NCBI GenBank assembly: GCA_040755215.1
Contig: JBFMBG010000007.1
Coordinates: 1 to 61,545, forward strand
Length of the DNA: 61,545 nt
Source: JAIMBK01 sp040755215
Lineage (GTDB): Bacteria > Bacillota > Desulfotomaculia > Desulfotomaculales > Nap2-2B
Direction of reading: 5' to 3'
This document shows, piece by piece, positions 1-7,469 of this stretch. Numbering within the stretch: position 1 is the first letter of the stretch; each line of letters begins with the position of its first letter. The translations under genes were made by a program, and so were the position numbers. The notes beneath the pieces are model-generated. The model was not told the origin of the DNA. It made no database searches and saw only the letters and a program-made list of their open reading frames with translations.

Positions 1-48
1 CAGCTCCTTTAAAATTTCCTCCGGATCTTTTTTTCGTTCAGTCATCAT
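1..48 (-). CDS. Partial gene downstream of the sigma factor, possible anti-sigma factor
   Basis: Only the first 16 codons are in the window (MMTERKKDPEEILKEL). The ATG at 48 lies about 8 bases after an AAAGG motif inside the end of the sigma gene, and the reading frame overlaps the sigma stop codon, which indicates translational coupling. ATGs at 45 and 54 are alternatives. A gene coupled just downstream of an ECF sigma factor is often its anti-sigma factor. That is context only, because the visible residues carry no diagnostic motif. Confidence 0.5.
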   Translation of the reverse strand, partial: MMTERKKDPEEILKEL

Positions 49-601
49 TATCATTGCCTTTAAGCCAGTATTTTTGCAATTGCTTCCGGGCTCTATACAG
101 GCGCACCCGCGCGGCAGTTTGGGATACGCCTAAAACCCGGGCTATTTCTTTAACGCTTAACTGATGATAATAATAGAGCAGTAAAATCTCGCGCAAATTC
201 AAAGGCAGGCGCAAAATACAGGCCCACAATTCCTGGCGCTCAATGTTTTCCAAAGCTTTTTCTTCCAGGTCCAGTTCCTTTGCAGATTTCCATTTCTCTT
301 CCTGCTCGAGGCGCCGGCGCCGGATGTGCGCGCGCAGCTGATCCCGGCACAGGTTTACCGTGATCCTGTAGATCCACGTATAAAAAGAGCTGTTGCCCTG
401 GAACCTGGGCAAAGCAGTATAAACCTGGATAAAAACTTCCTGGGCGACATCTTCGGCCCAGTCCCGATCGTGCAGGTAGGAGTAGGCCAGGTAAAGCACC
501 TTGTCGCCGTAGCGGCGCATCAGATATTCCAGCTGCTCCTGGTGCCGGCTGGTTTCGGGCGCCGGTCGAGGCGCGTATTCAAGAGATTTTAAAGGCTTCA
601 T
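38..601 (-). CDS. ECF-type RNA polymerase sigma factor
   Basis: A 187-residue sigma-70 family protein of the extracytoplasmic-function type. Region 2 spans about residues 25-91, with the core-binding and -10 recognition segment around DWAEDVAQEVFIQVY and the conserved FYTWIYRITVNLCRD. Region 4 spans about 117-180, with a helix-turn-helix around LSVKEIARVLGVSQTAARVR. Region 3 is missing, as usual for this group. It should direct RNA polymerase to a stress or envelope regulon. Its own promoter looks like a sigma-A site, so it does not appear strictly self-activated. The divergent neighbour is an HtrA protease, a common ECF target, but no shared ECF-type promoter was recognised. Confidence 0.93.
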   Translation of the reverse strand: MKPLKSLEYAPRPAPETSRHQEQLEYLMRRYGDKVLYLAYSYLHDRDWAEDVAQEVFIQVYTALPRFQGNSSFYTWIYRITVNLCRDQLRAHIRRRRLEQEEKWKSAKELDLEEKALENIERQELWACILRLPLNLREILLLYYYHQLSVKEIARVLGVSQTAARVRLYRARKQLQKYWLKGNDNDD

Positions 602-654
602 TTTCTTCCACCCTCACTGATTTGCGGCCCGTTAAGTACAACTTTTTTAATCTC

Positions 655-683
655 ATTATCCTCGCCACTTTCCTTTGTGTCAA
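655..683 (-). promoter_or_regulatory. Sigma-A type promoter of the ECF sigma gene
   Basis: Reading the minus strand, TTGACA (683-678) is followed after exactly 17 bases by GATAAT (660-655), about 55 bases before the sigma ATG at 601. Confidence 0.65.
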
Positions 684-855
684 GATGATCGTCGTTTTCC
701 CAACGTTATTCCCTGTCCCAAAGTTTAGCGAGTTGAAGATTATTGCTGGGAATTTTTTCTTTGTAACCTTTTCTGATTTCGCAACGTCTATATTAGGGAG
801 GCCCGTAAAGGGAAAAAGGAAAGTGCATATATTGTAATCGCTTTGGGGGGTCGCC

Positions 856-1023
856 GTGAAGAAAAAATTTCTGCTTATTGCTTTGTTAACTTCGATCTTC
901 TTGCTGCTTATTTGCTTTTTTACCTGGGAACGCCTGATGCTTACTTTTTTCGGCAATGCTTTAGGACTTGTTTTCTTATTTGCTCTGGCCGGGTTTATTC
1001 TTCACCGGCACGAGGAAGATTAA
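856..1023 (+). CDS. Small membrane protein (55 aa) upstream of HtrA
   Basis: A GTG start at 856 lies six bases after a GGGGGG Shine-Dalgarno run. The 55-residue product has two hydrophobic stretches, roughly residues 5-20 and 28-48, joined by a short TWERL segment, and ends in the charged tail HRHEED. It would be a two-helix membrane protein with no recognised family. It ends 64 bases before the HtrA start and probably shares its transcript. A regulatory or accessory role for the protease is possible but not shown by sequence. Confidence 0.6.
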   Translation: MKKKFLLIALLTSIFLLLICFFTWERLMLTFFGNALGLVFLFALAGFILHRHEED

Positions 1024-1087
1024 GTAAACTTTCCCAAAGGCCAGGAAGGCAACGATTATGCTAAAATGACCAAATGGAGGGGTTGTC

Positions 1088-2257
1088 ATGCACAACTGGA
1101 AACGGACCTTAGCAGTGGCGGCTTTAATTGCCTTTTTGGGCGGCGCTTTGTTTGCCGGGGGAAATTTGCTGGTGAACGCCCTGGCTTCCCCGGCGGTAAA
1201 GGCGGCGGCCGGCCCGCCCGGCGGACAGGCCGCTTACGCCCAGCCCGGCCCCGGGGTCGGACCGGACGCCATCGCCAATATCGTCAGCAGCGCCGGGCCG
1301 GCGGTGGTCAAGATCGACGTTTCCAAAACAGTCAACGGAACCGCCTTCGACCCCTTTTTCAACGACCCCTTCTTCCGGCAATTCTTCGGTTCGCCCTTCG
1401 GCTTACCGCAGCCGCTCAAACGCGAAGAGCACGGCCTTGGTTCCGGGTTCATCATTACCCCGGACGGGTATATTTTAACTAACGAACACGTAATCGACGG
1501 CGCGCAAAAAATCGAGGTAACCGTTGCGGGCCTGGACAAGCCGCTGCCCGCCCGCGTGGCCGGGGCCGATTACGACCTGGACCTGGCCGTGCTGAAGGTG
1601 GACGCCGGGAGCGACTTCCCTACCTTGAGCCTGGGCGATTCCGACCAGATTCAAGTGGGCAGCTGGGTGGTGGCCATCGGCAATCCTTACGGCCTGGACC
1701 ACACGGTGACGGTGGGCGTGGTGAGCGCCAAGGGCCGCCCCGTGCAGGTAGAAAACCGTAGCTACAAGAACCTGTTGCAGACCGATGCCGCCATCAACCC
1801 CGGGAACAGCGGCGGGCCCCTTTTAAACCTGCAGGGAGAAGTGGTCGGGATCAACACCGCCGTGGCCGCGCAGGCCCAGGGGATCGGCTTTGCCATCCCG
1901 GTGAACATGGTGAAAGATGTCCTGCAGGAACTGATGAACAAGGGGCACATCACCCGCCCTTGGCTGGGGGTGCAGGTACAATCCTTAAATGAACAATTGG
2001 CTACCTACTTCGGATTAAAAAACACCGCGGGCGCCCTGGTCGCCGGCATAGTTTCCGGCAGCCCGGCGGAAGAGGCCGGTTTGCAGCAGGGGGACGTAAT
2101 CTTAAAGATCGACGGGCAGCCGATTAAGAACCCCGACGACCTGGTGAACTACGTAAAAGATCTGAAAATAGGCCAACGGATTGTGTTGCTGGTGCACCGG
2201 CAGGGTAAATCCCTGTACATCCCGGTGCAGATAAAGGAAAAGCCGGCCCGGCAGTAA
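1088..2257 (+). CDS. htrA: HtrA/DegP-type trypsin-like serine protease with PDZ domain
   Basis: A 389-residue membrane-anchored protease that degrades or refolds damaged exported proteins outside the membrane. An N-terminal hydrophobic segment (about residues 7-30) acts as anchor or signal. The catalytic domain follows, with the triad visible as His134 (TNEHVIDG), Asp165 (DLDLAVLKV) and Ser241 (NPGNSGGPLL). One PDZ domain occupies about residues 285-380. The start follows TGGAGGGGTT. Length and one-PDZ layout are typical of Gram-positive HtrA. It lies divergent from an ECF sigma gene, which fits an envelope-stress role. Confidence 0.95.
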   Translation: MHNWKRTLAVAALIAFLGGALFAGGNLLVNALASPAVKAAAGPPGGQAAYAQPGPGVGPDAIANIVSSAGPAVVKIDVSKTVNGTAFDPFFNDPFFRQFFGSPFGLPQPLKREEHGLGSGFIITPDGYILTNEHVIDGAQKIEVTVAGLDKPLPARVAGADYDLDLAVLKVDAGSDFPTLSLGDSDQIQVGSWVVAIGNPYGLDHTVTVGVVSAKGRPVQVENRSYKNLLQTDAAINPGNSGGPLLNLQGEVVGINTAVAAQAQGIGFAIPVNMVKDVLQELMNKGHITRPWLGVQVQSLNEQLATYFGLKNTAGALVAGIVSGSPAEEAGLQQGDVILKIDGQPIKNPDDLVNYVKDLKIGQRIVLLVHRQGKSLYIPVQIKEKPARQ

Positions 2258-2292
2258 ATATTGCCGCGGCGAAAACTTCCACCCCCCAAACA

Positions 2293-2323
2293 GATCGGGC
2301 GCCGGGATTACCGGCGCCCGATC
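2293..2323 (+). terminator. Strong hairpin after htrA
   Basis: A perfect 13-bp inverted repeat (GATCGGGCGCCGG and its complement) with a GATTA loop starts 35 bases after the htrA stop. It lacks a clear T-run, so it may be a terminator of imperfect type or an mRNA-stabilising hairpin. Confidence 0.5.
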
Positions 2324-2529
2324 GCCCCTCAACCGGACGCTTTCGTCCCCAACGCCAACCCACCGCCGAAACCAGCCCAAATGGCCGAAGCCTGAGTGCG
2401 TATCAACATAGAAGCCACCAACCGGGTTATTACCTCGCCTCTGCGCCAATATAAAGAGAACAAAAGGATGGGCCTTGCATAAATAACCACCGGGTATATA
2501 ATTATAGTGACGATAAGAGGTGGTAAATC

Positions 2530-4737
2530 TTGACACTGACCGTGGGGGTTCCCCGCAGCCTGGCTTACTATTATATCTATCCTTTTGAAGAAGGCTTTTT
2601 GCGCGGCCTGGGGGCAAAAGTGGTTTTGTCGGCGCCGACGGACGCCCGGATCCTGGCTTCCCTGACCTGCTGCCCGACCGAGGAGCCCTGCGTTTCCACC
2701 AAACTCTTTTACGCCCATACGAAAAATTTGCTGGAAAAGGGAGTGGATTATCTTTTTATCCCCTCCTTATCCAGCGTCGAACCGGGCAGCTATTGCTGCC
2801 CGAAGCTGATCGGCGCCCCCTACATGGTCCAAAGCGGCCTGGATATTCCTTCGGAAAGGATTTTAGCCCCGGAAATAAACGAAAAGGAAAAGCCCGGCTG
2901 CTGGCAAAAGGAGCTGCACCTTTTGGGCGAGCGCCTGGGGGCCGGGCAAAAAAGGGTCAAGCAGGCCATCCGGGCCGGGCAAAAGCAACAGGAAGCCTTT
3001 TTCCGGTTGACCCGGCAGGGGCTGACTATCCCGGAAGCTTACGCCCGGCTGGCCGGCCTGCCCCCGGCTAAAAAACGGGTTTTCGACCCGGCGGCCCGGT
3101 ACGATCCGCAGCAGGTCATCGGGGTGATGGGCCACCCGTACATCCTCTATGACTTCGTCGGCCACAACATCGTCGAGCGCTTAAGCGAATGCGGCCGGGT
3201 GATTACCGCCGAAATGGTCCCCCCGGAAGCCGGCCGCAAAGAGCTGGCCACCATCTACGAGGGGGAAAAAATGTGGACTTACGAAGGCCGTCTGCTGGGC
3301 GCGGCGCTTTACCTGTTGCGCCGGCGCCTGGTAAACAAGCTGGTTTTTGTCGAAGCGTTTGCCTGCGGCCCGTCCTCCATCATTGAACCCTATGTCGAGG
3401 AGGAGGCCGAGCGCCAGGAAATTCCCTTTTTGCTCCTGACGGTGGACGAGCACACCGGCGAAGCGGGACTGCTGACGCGCCTGGAAGCCTTTGTGGACAC
3501 CGCGGCCGGGGGCACCGGGGGTGGCACCGCCAGACCGGGAAATGTACTTGCGCCGGCGCAGCCGGTCTTTGTCCCCGGCGCGCGCCCCGCCGGCTTGAAA
3601 ATCGGCGCCCCTTCCGTGGGCTGGGCGCAGACCGCCCTAGCCACCGTGCTGCAGGAATGCGGCGTGGAGATGGTCCCCGTACCGCCCGTAAGCAAAAAAA
3701 CGGTTGAACTGGGCAAGGAACTGGCCCCGGAATTCATTTGCTACCCAATGATCACCACCCTGGGCCAGATCAGGGAGCTCCTTGCGGCGGGGGCGAACCT
3801 GATCGTGATGGTCGGCGGCAAGGGGCGCTGCCGCCTGGGCTGGTACGCCCAGCTCCAGGAATTGCTGCTCAGGCGCAAAGGGTATGATTTCCCGCTGGCC
3901 ATAATCGATTCTCCGGTACCTTTCACCAGCAACTGGGGAAGGTTTAAGGAAGCGGTGAAGCTGGTCACCAACCGCTCCTCCTGGCGAAAAATAGTCCGCG
4001 GCTTCTACCTGGGTTATTTAAAAATGAGGGCTCTGGACGAAGCAGAAAAACTCGTCCGGCGCAAGCGGGCCTACGAAAGCGAACAGGGGGCGGCCCAAAG
4101 GGTCCAAAAAAAACTCGTTCGCCACGTGCTGGCCGCGGACAACCCAAAAGATATCGAGCGGGCCAAACGGGAGTTTGCCGAAGAGCTGGCCGCGCTGCCC
4201 GAAGATCCGGTCAGGCCCTTAAAGGTCAGAATTGTCGGGGAGTTTTACGCGGTAATCGAAAATTTCGTGAACCAGAATATCGAGGAATTTCTGGCTTCCC
4301 GCCCCGGCCTGCGGGTGCAGGTGGAACGGGACATGACGGCCAGCGGCTGGTTCGACCTGCACGTTTTGCGCAAAAAACTATCGGTAAGGCGTTTCCGGGA
4401 AATAGTTTCGGTCGCCGCCCCTTTTTTGCCGGTTTCGGTGGGCGGACACGGCCAGGAAAGCATCGGCGAGGTCGTGCTGGCCAAACAGGAAGGGGTAGAC
4501 GGGGTAATCCACCTTTTTCCCTTCACCTGCATGCCGGAAATCGTTTCGCAAAGTATCCTCATTCCCTTGTGCGAAAAGCTCGACCTGCCCCTGCTTTCCC
4601 TGGTGGTGAGCGAGCAAACGGGCACGGCCGGGTTGCAAACCAGGCTGGAAGCCTTTTTAGAAGTTTTACTGGAAAGAGCTGGTAACAAAATCCATTCTTC
4701 TGGTGGTGGTGAATATGGATTGCTTTCTGGGTATTGA
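2530..4737 (+). CDS. Fused 2-hydroxyacyl-CoA dehydratase-like protein (COG3580 + COG3581 type)
   Basis: A 735-residue protein starting at TTG, seven bases after AGAGGTGG. Residues about 1-330 resemble the DUF2229/COG3580 dehydratase-like proteins (GVPRSLAYYYIYPFEEGF; cysteines in TCCPTEEPCVS and SYCCPK; a closing HTGEAGLLTRLEAF). Residues about 355-720 resemble the partner family COG3581 and close with the parallel EQTGTAGLQTRLEAF. In many anaerobes these are two adjacent genes followed by an activase; here they form one chain with a Gly/Ala/Pro-rich linker near 330-350. The substrate is unknown. The families are distant relatives of the Fe-S subunits of 2-hydroxyacyl-CoA dehydratase and benzoyl-CoA reductase. 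The 3' end overlaps the activase gene. Confidence 0.82.
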   Translation: MTLTVGVPRSLAYYYIYPFEEGFLRGLGAKVVLSAPTDARILASLTCCPTEEPCVSTKLFYAHTKNLLEKGVDYLFIPSLSSVEPGSYCCPKLIGAPYMVQSGLDIPSERILAPEINEKEKPGCWQKELHLLGERLGAGQKRVKQAIRAGQKQQEAFFRLTRQGLTIPEAYARLAGLPPAKKRVFDPAARYDPQQVIGVMGHPYILYDFVGHNIVERLSECGRVITAEMVPPEAGRKELATIYEGEKMWTYEGRLLGAALYLLRRRLVNKLVFVEAFACGPSSIIEPYVEEEAERQEIPFLLLTVDEHTGEAGLLTRLEAFVDTAAGGTGGGTARPGNVLAPAQPVFVPGARPAGLKIGAPSVGWAQTALATVLQECGVEMVPVPPVSKKTVELGKELAPEFICYPMITTLGQIRELLAAGANLIVMVGGKGRCRLGWYAQLQELLLRRKGYDFPLAIIDSPVPFTSNWGRFKEAVKLVTNRSSWRKIVRGFYLGYLKMRALDEAEKLVRRKRAYESEQGAAQRVQKKLVRHVLAADNPKDIERAKREFAEELAALPEDPVRPLKVRIVGEFYAVIENFVNQNIEEFLASRPGLRVQVERDMTASGWFDLHVLRKKLSVRRFREIVSVAAPFLPVSVGGHGQESIGEVVLAKQEGVDGVIHLFPFTCMPEIVSQSILIPLCEKLDLPLLSLVVSEQTGTAGLQTRLEAFLEVLLERAGNKIHSSGGGEYGLLSGY

Positions 4738-5734
4738 CGTCGGGAGCGTCAGCACAAAACTGGCGGCGATCGATGCCGGGAAAAAGCTTCTTTTTCAAAC
4801 TTACCTGCGCACCCACGGCGGCCCCGTCGAAACCCTGCAGCAGGCCTTCCGGCAGCTAAACGAAGAATTGGGTAACCTGCCGGTGCGGGCTGCCTGTACC
4901 ACGGGTTCGGGGCGGCACCTGGCGGGAGCAATGATCGGCGCCGATGTAATTAAAAATGAGATTACCGCCCACGCGGTGGCCGCCCGCGAGGTCGAGCCGC
5001 GCGTGCGGACCGTAATCGACATCGGCGGACAGGATTCCAAAATCATCTTCATCAAAGACGGTGTTTCCACGGGTTTTAACATGAACAGCGTCTGCGCGGC
5101 CGGAACGGGCTCTTTTCTGGATCACCAGGCTGCCCGGCTGAACATCCCCATCGAAAGGTTTGGGGAAATGGCCCTCAAGTCGAAAAACCCCGTGAGAATC
5201 GCCGGCCGCTGCGGGGTTTTTGCGGAGTCGGATCTAATCAGCAAGCAGCAAATGGGCTACAGCAAAGAAGACCTGATTGCCGGCCTGTGCCTGGCGCTGG
5301 CGCGCAATTACCTGGCCGGCGTGGCCAGGGGCAAAAAAATCCAGCCGGTTGTCCTCTTTCAGGGGGGCGTGGCGGCCAACGCCGGCATGCGGGCCGCCTT
5401 CACCAAACTTTTGGGACTGCCGGTGGTCGTGCCCCCGTACTTCCGGATCATGGGGGCCCTGGGGGCGGCGCTCCTGGCCCGCGCGCACTGGTTGCAAACA
5501 AAAAGCGCAAGCTGTTTTCGCGGCCTCGCGGCCATCGCCGATTTCCGCTGCACCCCCCGGAGCTTTCTCTGCGGCGAATGCGCGAACGACTGCGAGATCA
5601 GCGAACTCTATATCGACGGCCAGCTGGCCGGCCGGTGGGGAAGCAGGTGCGGCAAGTGGGCCAATCTGTCCCGTTCCTCCGGGCACAAAAAAGAGGAGCG
5701 CGAACAGATCGCCCTTTTGGATTACGTCTCTTAA
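4703..5734 (+). CDS. 2-hydroxyacyl-CoA dehydratase activase (BcrA/BadF/HgdC ATPase family)
   Basis: A 343-residue member of the ASKHA ATPases that inject a low-potential electron into dehydratase Fe-S clusters. It shows the phosphate-1 motif GIDVGSVSTKLAAID, phosphate-2 motif IDIGGQDSKII, the Cys-containing NSVCAAGTGSFLDHQ and AGRCGVFAESDL segments that hold the shared 4Fe-4S cluster of the dimer, and the adenosine motif GGVAANAGM. An extra C-terminal Cys-rich tail (CTPRSFLCGECANDCEIS, then SRCGKW) could bind another metal site. Starts at 4703 (GTG) or the internal ATG at 4715 are both possible. It overlaps the dehydratase-like gene by up to 35 bases, so the two are probably co-translated. 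Confidence 0.93.
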   Translation: MVVNMDCFLGIDVGSVSTKLAAIDAGKKLLFQTYLRTHGGPVETLQQAFRQLNEELGNLPVRAACTTGSGRHLAGAMIGADVIKNEITAHAVAAREVEPRVRTVIDIGGQDSKIIFIKDGVSTGFNMNSVCAAGTGSFLDHQAARLNIPIERFGEMALKSKNPVRIAGRCGVFAESDLISKQQMGYSKEDLIAGLCLALARNYLAGVARGKKIQPVVLFQGGVAANAGMRAAFTKLLGLPVVVPPYFRIMGALGAALLARAHWLQTKSASCFRGLAAIADFRCTPRSFLCGECANDCEISELYIDGQLAGRWGSRCGKWANLSRSSGHKKEEREQIALLDYVS

Positions 5735-5742
5735 GTTTGCTT

Positions 5743-6219
5743 TCAGTCGGGCGGCTTTGCGCCGGCATGGGAAGTACGGGCGGCCAGCCAGCCCATCCGG
5801 CTGACCAGGCAGGTCAGGACAACCGCCAGCAGAAAACGCCCGCCCAGGATAATCCAGGGGTCCGCCCCAATGGCGATAAACAAAGCCGTATCTTCAATAA
5901 CGGCGTGGCAGGCGGAAAGGAAGAGGTTTACCAGGAAGAGATCGCGCCAGGAAATCTCCCCGCTGCGGGCGGCTTCAATGATTACCCCCGCGCCGTAAGC
6001 GATGCCGAAAATAACCCCCACCAGCAAGGGAAAGGCGGCCCGGCGGGAGAGGCCGAATAAACGCAGCACCGGGGCGACGAAAACGGTTATTCGGTCCAAA
6101 ACGTTTAATTCCCGGCCGATTTGGAGAATAACCATGACCGGGATAATAATACCGGCCATGATCAGGACGTTATGTAAACCACCGTGCACGGCTTCCCTGG
6201 CGAACGCTTCCCATTGCAT
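5743..6219 (-). CDS. Nucleoside-recognition (Gate) domain membrane protein, SpmB-like half
   Basis: A 158-residue integral membrane protein with the Gate domain signature seen in the spore maturation proteins SpmA/SpmB and nucleoside transporters: VAPVLRLFGLSRRAAFPLLVGVIFGIAYGAGVI. About four membrane segments are visible. GGGAGG lies 10 bases before the ATG. It follows a sister half-protein in the same direction with a 61-base gap, so the pair probably forms one two-subunit complex. Substrate unknown; a sporulation role is not shown by sequence. Confidence 0.75.
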   Translation of the reverse strand: MQWEAFAREAVHGGLHNVLIMAGIIIPVMVILQIGRELNVLDRITVFVAPVLRLFGLSRRAAFPLLVGVIFGIAYGAGVIIEAARSGEISWRDLFLVNLFLSACHAVIEDTALFIAIGADPWIILGGRFLLAVVLTCLVSRMGWLAARTSHAGAKPPD

Positions 6220-6280
6220 TTTTTCCGGGCCTCCCTGTGATTACTTACCAAAATAATTAATAAATCCGCCTTTGAGGATT

Positions 6281-6700
6281 TTACAGAACCAGGTTTAAAA
6301 CCAGGCCGCACAAAAAAGCAAGGCCGAGGCGGAAAAAAGCCATGACCAGGGCATTTACACCCGTCCGTCCGGATACCGCCGATTCCACCAGGAGGTTATG
6401 CGCGATCAATAACATAATGGCCAGGATGGTAATTTCCCGGGAGGATAAATCAAGAGTGGTGATGGCGCCGACGGCGGCGTAAAGGTTCAGCAAATTCCCC
6501 AAAACTAAGGGCACCGCCGCCTCTCCCGACAGACCAAAGAGGCGCATGACCGGCGCGCAGGCCCCGGTAACCCAGCCCAGAACGGGGGTATACTTCAAAA
6601 AGGTAACCACCAGGTAGACCGGGATTACTACCTTGGTCAATTCCCAGGTGGTGGAAACTCCCTTGTGCAACCCGCGTTTGAAAGTTCCCGCTGTCAACAC
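6281..6700 (-). CDS. Nucleoside-recognition (Gate) domain membrane protein, SpmA-like half
   Basis: A 139-residue membrane protein with the matching half motif CAPVMRLFGLSGEAAVPLVLGNLLNLYAA and three to four hydrophobic helices. It starts at GTG (6700) or the next codon TTG, behind GGGGGAAGAAG. The two copies of LRLFGLS-A-PL in this gene and the next suggest an ancient duplication, as in SpmA/SpmB. It is first in a two-gene minus-strand operon, divergent from the metal-sensing ArsR repressor. Confidence 0.75.
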   Translation of the reverse strand: MLTAGTFKRGLHKGVSTTWELTKVVIPVYLVVTFLKYTPVLGWVTGACAPVMRLFGLSGEAAVPLVLGNLLNLYAAVGAITTLDLSSREITILAIMLLIAHNLLVESAVSGRTGVNALVMAFFRLGLAFLCGLVLNLVL

Positions 6701-6832
6701 ACTTCTTCCCCCATTGTCTTAAAATCGGCTAAAAATGAAACTTCTGATCGGCTTGACTAAACAAATTTAAAACAACAGGGGCTGCAATGTCAAGCACCTG
6801 TCTTCTTTTGACAAAAATAGCAAAAATCCCGG

Positions 6833-6882
6833 TTGACAAAAAGTTCAGGGTAAAATATAATCAATTAAGCAATTGTTTAATT
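6833..6882 (+). promoter_or_regulatory. Consensus promoter and palindromic operator of the ArsR-family gene
   Basis: TTGACA (6833-6838), a 17-base spacer and TATAAT (6856-6861) form an exact consensus sigma-A promoter. Overlapping the transcription start is a 20-bp palindrome (6863-6882: AATTAA-G-CAATTG-T-TTAATT) with one mismatched pair. Position and AT-rich symmetry match SmtB/ArsR/CadC operators, so metal-relieved autorepression is likely. Confidence 0.8.
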
Positions 6883-6924
6883 ATAAATCAGGAGTTTAAT
6901 TATCTTAGCAAGGAAGATCCTCCG

Positions 6925-7302
6925 ATGGAAAAAAAAGAACCTCTTTCCCAGAGTAAAAACAACGACATCTGCGACAGCTTTTGCCCTTCCGGCGCAGAAA
7001 TCAGCAATTTCAAGGAAAAACTATTAGAAGTGGCCGGTCTTTCGGAAATATTCAAAGCGCTGGGGGATGAAACGCGCACCAGAATCCTTTACCTCCTGGC
7101 TCACCGGGAGCTTTGCGTGTGCGACCTTGCCCAGATCATGGAAATGAGCCTGCCCGCCGTTTCCCACCACCTGCGGCTGCTCAAAGCCCTGCGGCTCGTC
7201 AAGTACCGCCGGAGGGGCAAAATGGTCTTTTATTCTTTAGATGACGAGCATATCGTCAACCTGATCCGCGAGGCCCAGGAACACTTCGCCGAGGGAAGGT
7301 AA
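6925..7302 (+). CDS. ArsR/SmtB-family metal-sensing repressor (CadC-like)
   Basis: A 125-residue winged-helix repressor. An N-terminal extension with Cys residues (DICDSFCPSGAE) precedes the HTH core; the ELCVCDLAQIMEMS segment carries the classic alpha-3 CxC metal-binding motif and leads into recognition helix SLPAVSHHLRLLKAL. The combination of N-terminal Cys pair and ELCVCDL fits Cd/Pb/Zn sensors of the CadC type. The ATG at 6925 is chosen over upstream in-frame codons because those lie in the promoter. The next gene is a PIB-type ATPase, the usual target. Confidence 0.88.
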   Translation: MEKKEPLSQSKNNDICDSFCPSGAEISNFKEKLLEVAGLSEIFKALGDETRTRILYLLAHRELCVCDLAQIMEMSLPAVSHHLRLLKALRLVKYRRRGKMVFYSLDDEHIVNLIREAQEHFAEGR

Positions 7303-7364
7303 GCGTAAACAATGACCGCGCCTTGAGATTAATCATGAAAATACAGCACTAAAGCAGGCATCTT

Positions 7365-7408
7365 TCCCTTTGTGCCTTCTGCCACCTGTTGCCTTAAGTG
7401 CCTCTATT
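7365..7408 (+). repeat. Degenerate TTTGTGCC spacer repeat, locus 1
   Basis: The spacer between the repressor and the ATPase holds CCTTTGTGCCTTCTGCC...TTGCCTTAAGTGCC, a degenerate string of the TTTGTGCC-type words that recur at four other places in this window. Confidence 0.4.
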
Positions 7409-7469
7409 TTCGAGGGAGGGGCTATTTTGCCGGTGGGAACAATCATCTTGCTGCAGGGGGATTAAGCTG

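Noticed and set aside
579..956. Minus-strand open frame of 125 codons upstream of the sigma gene
   Set aside because: It covers the sigma promoter and the opposite strand of the small membrane protein gene; its composition is not coding-like and it has no family resemblance.
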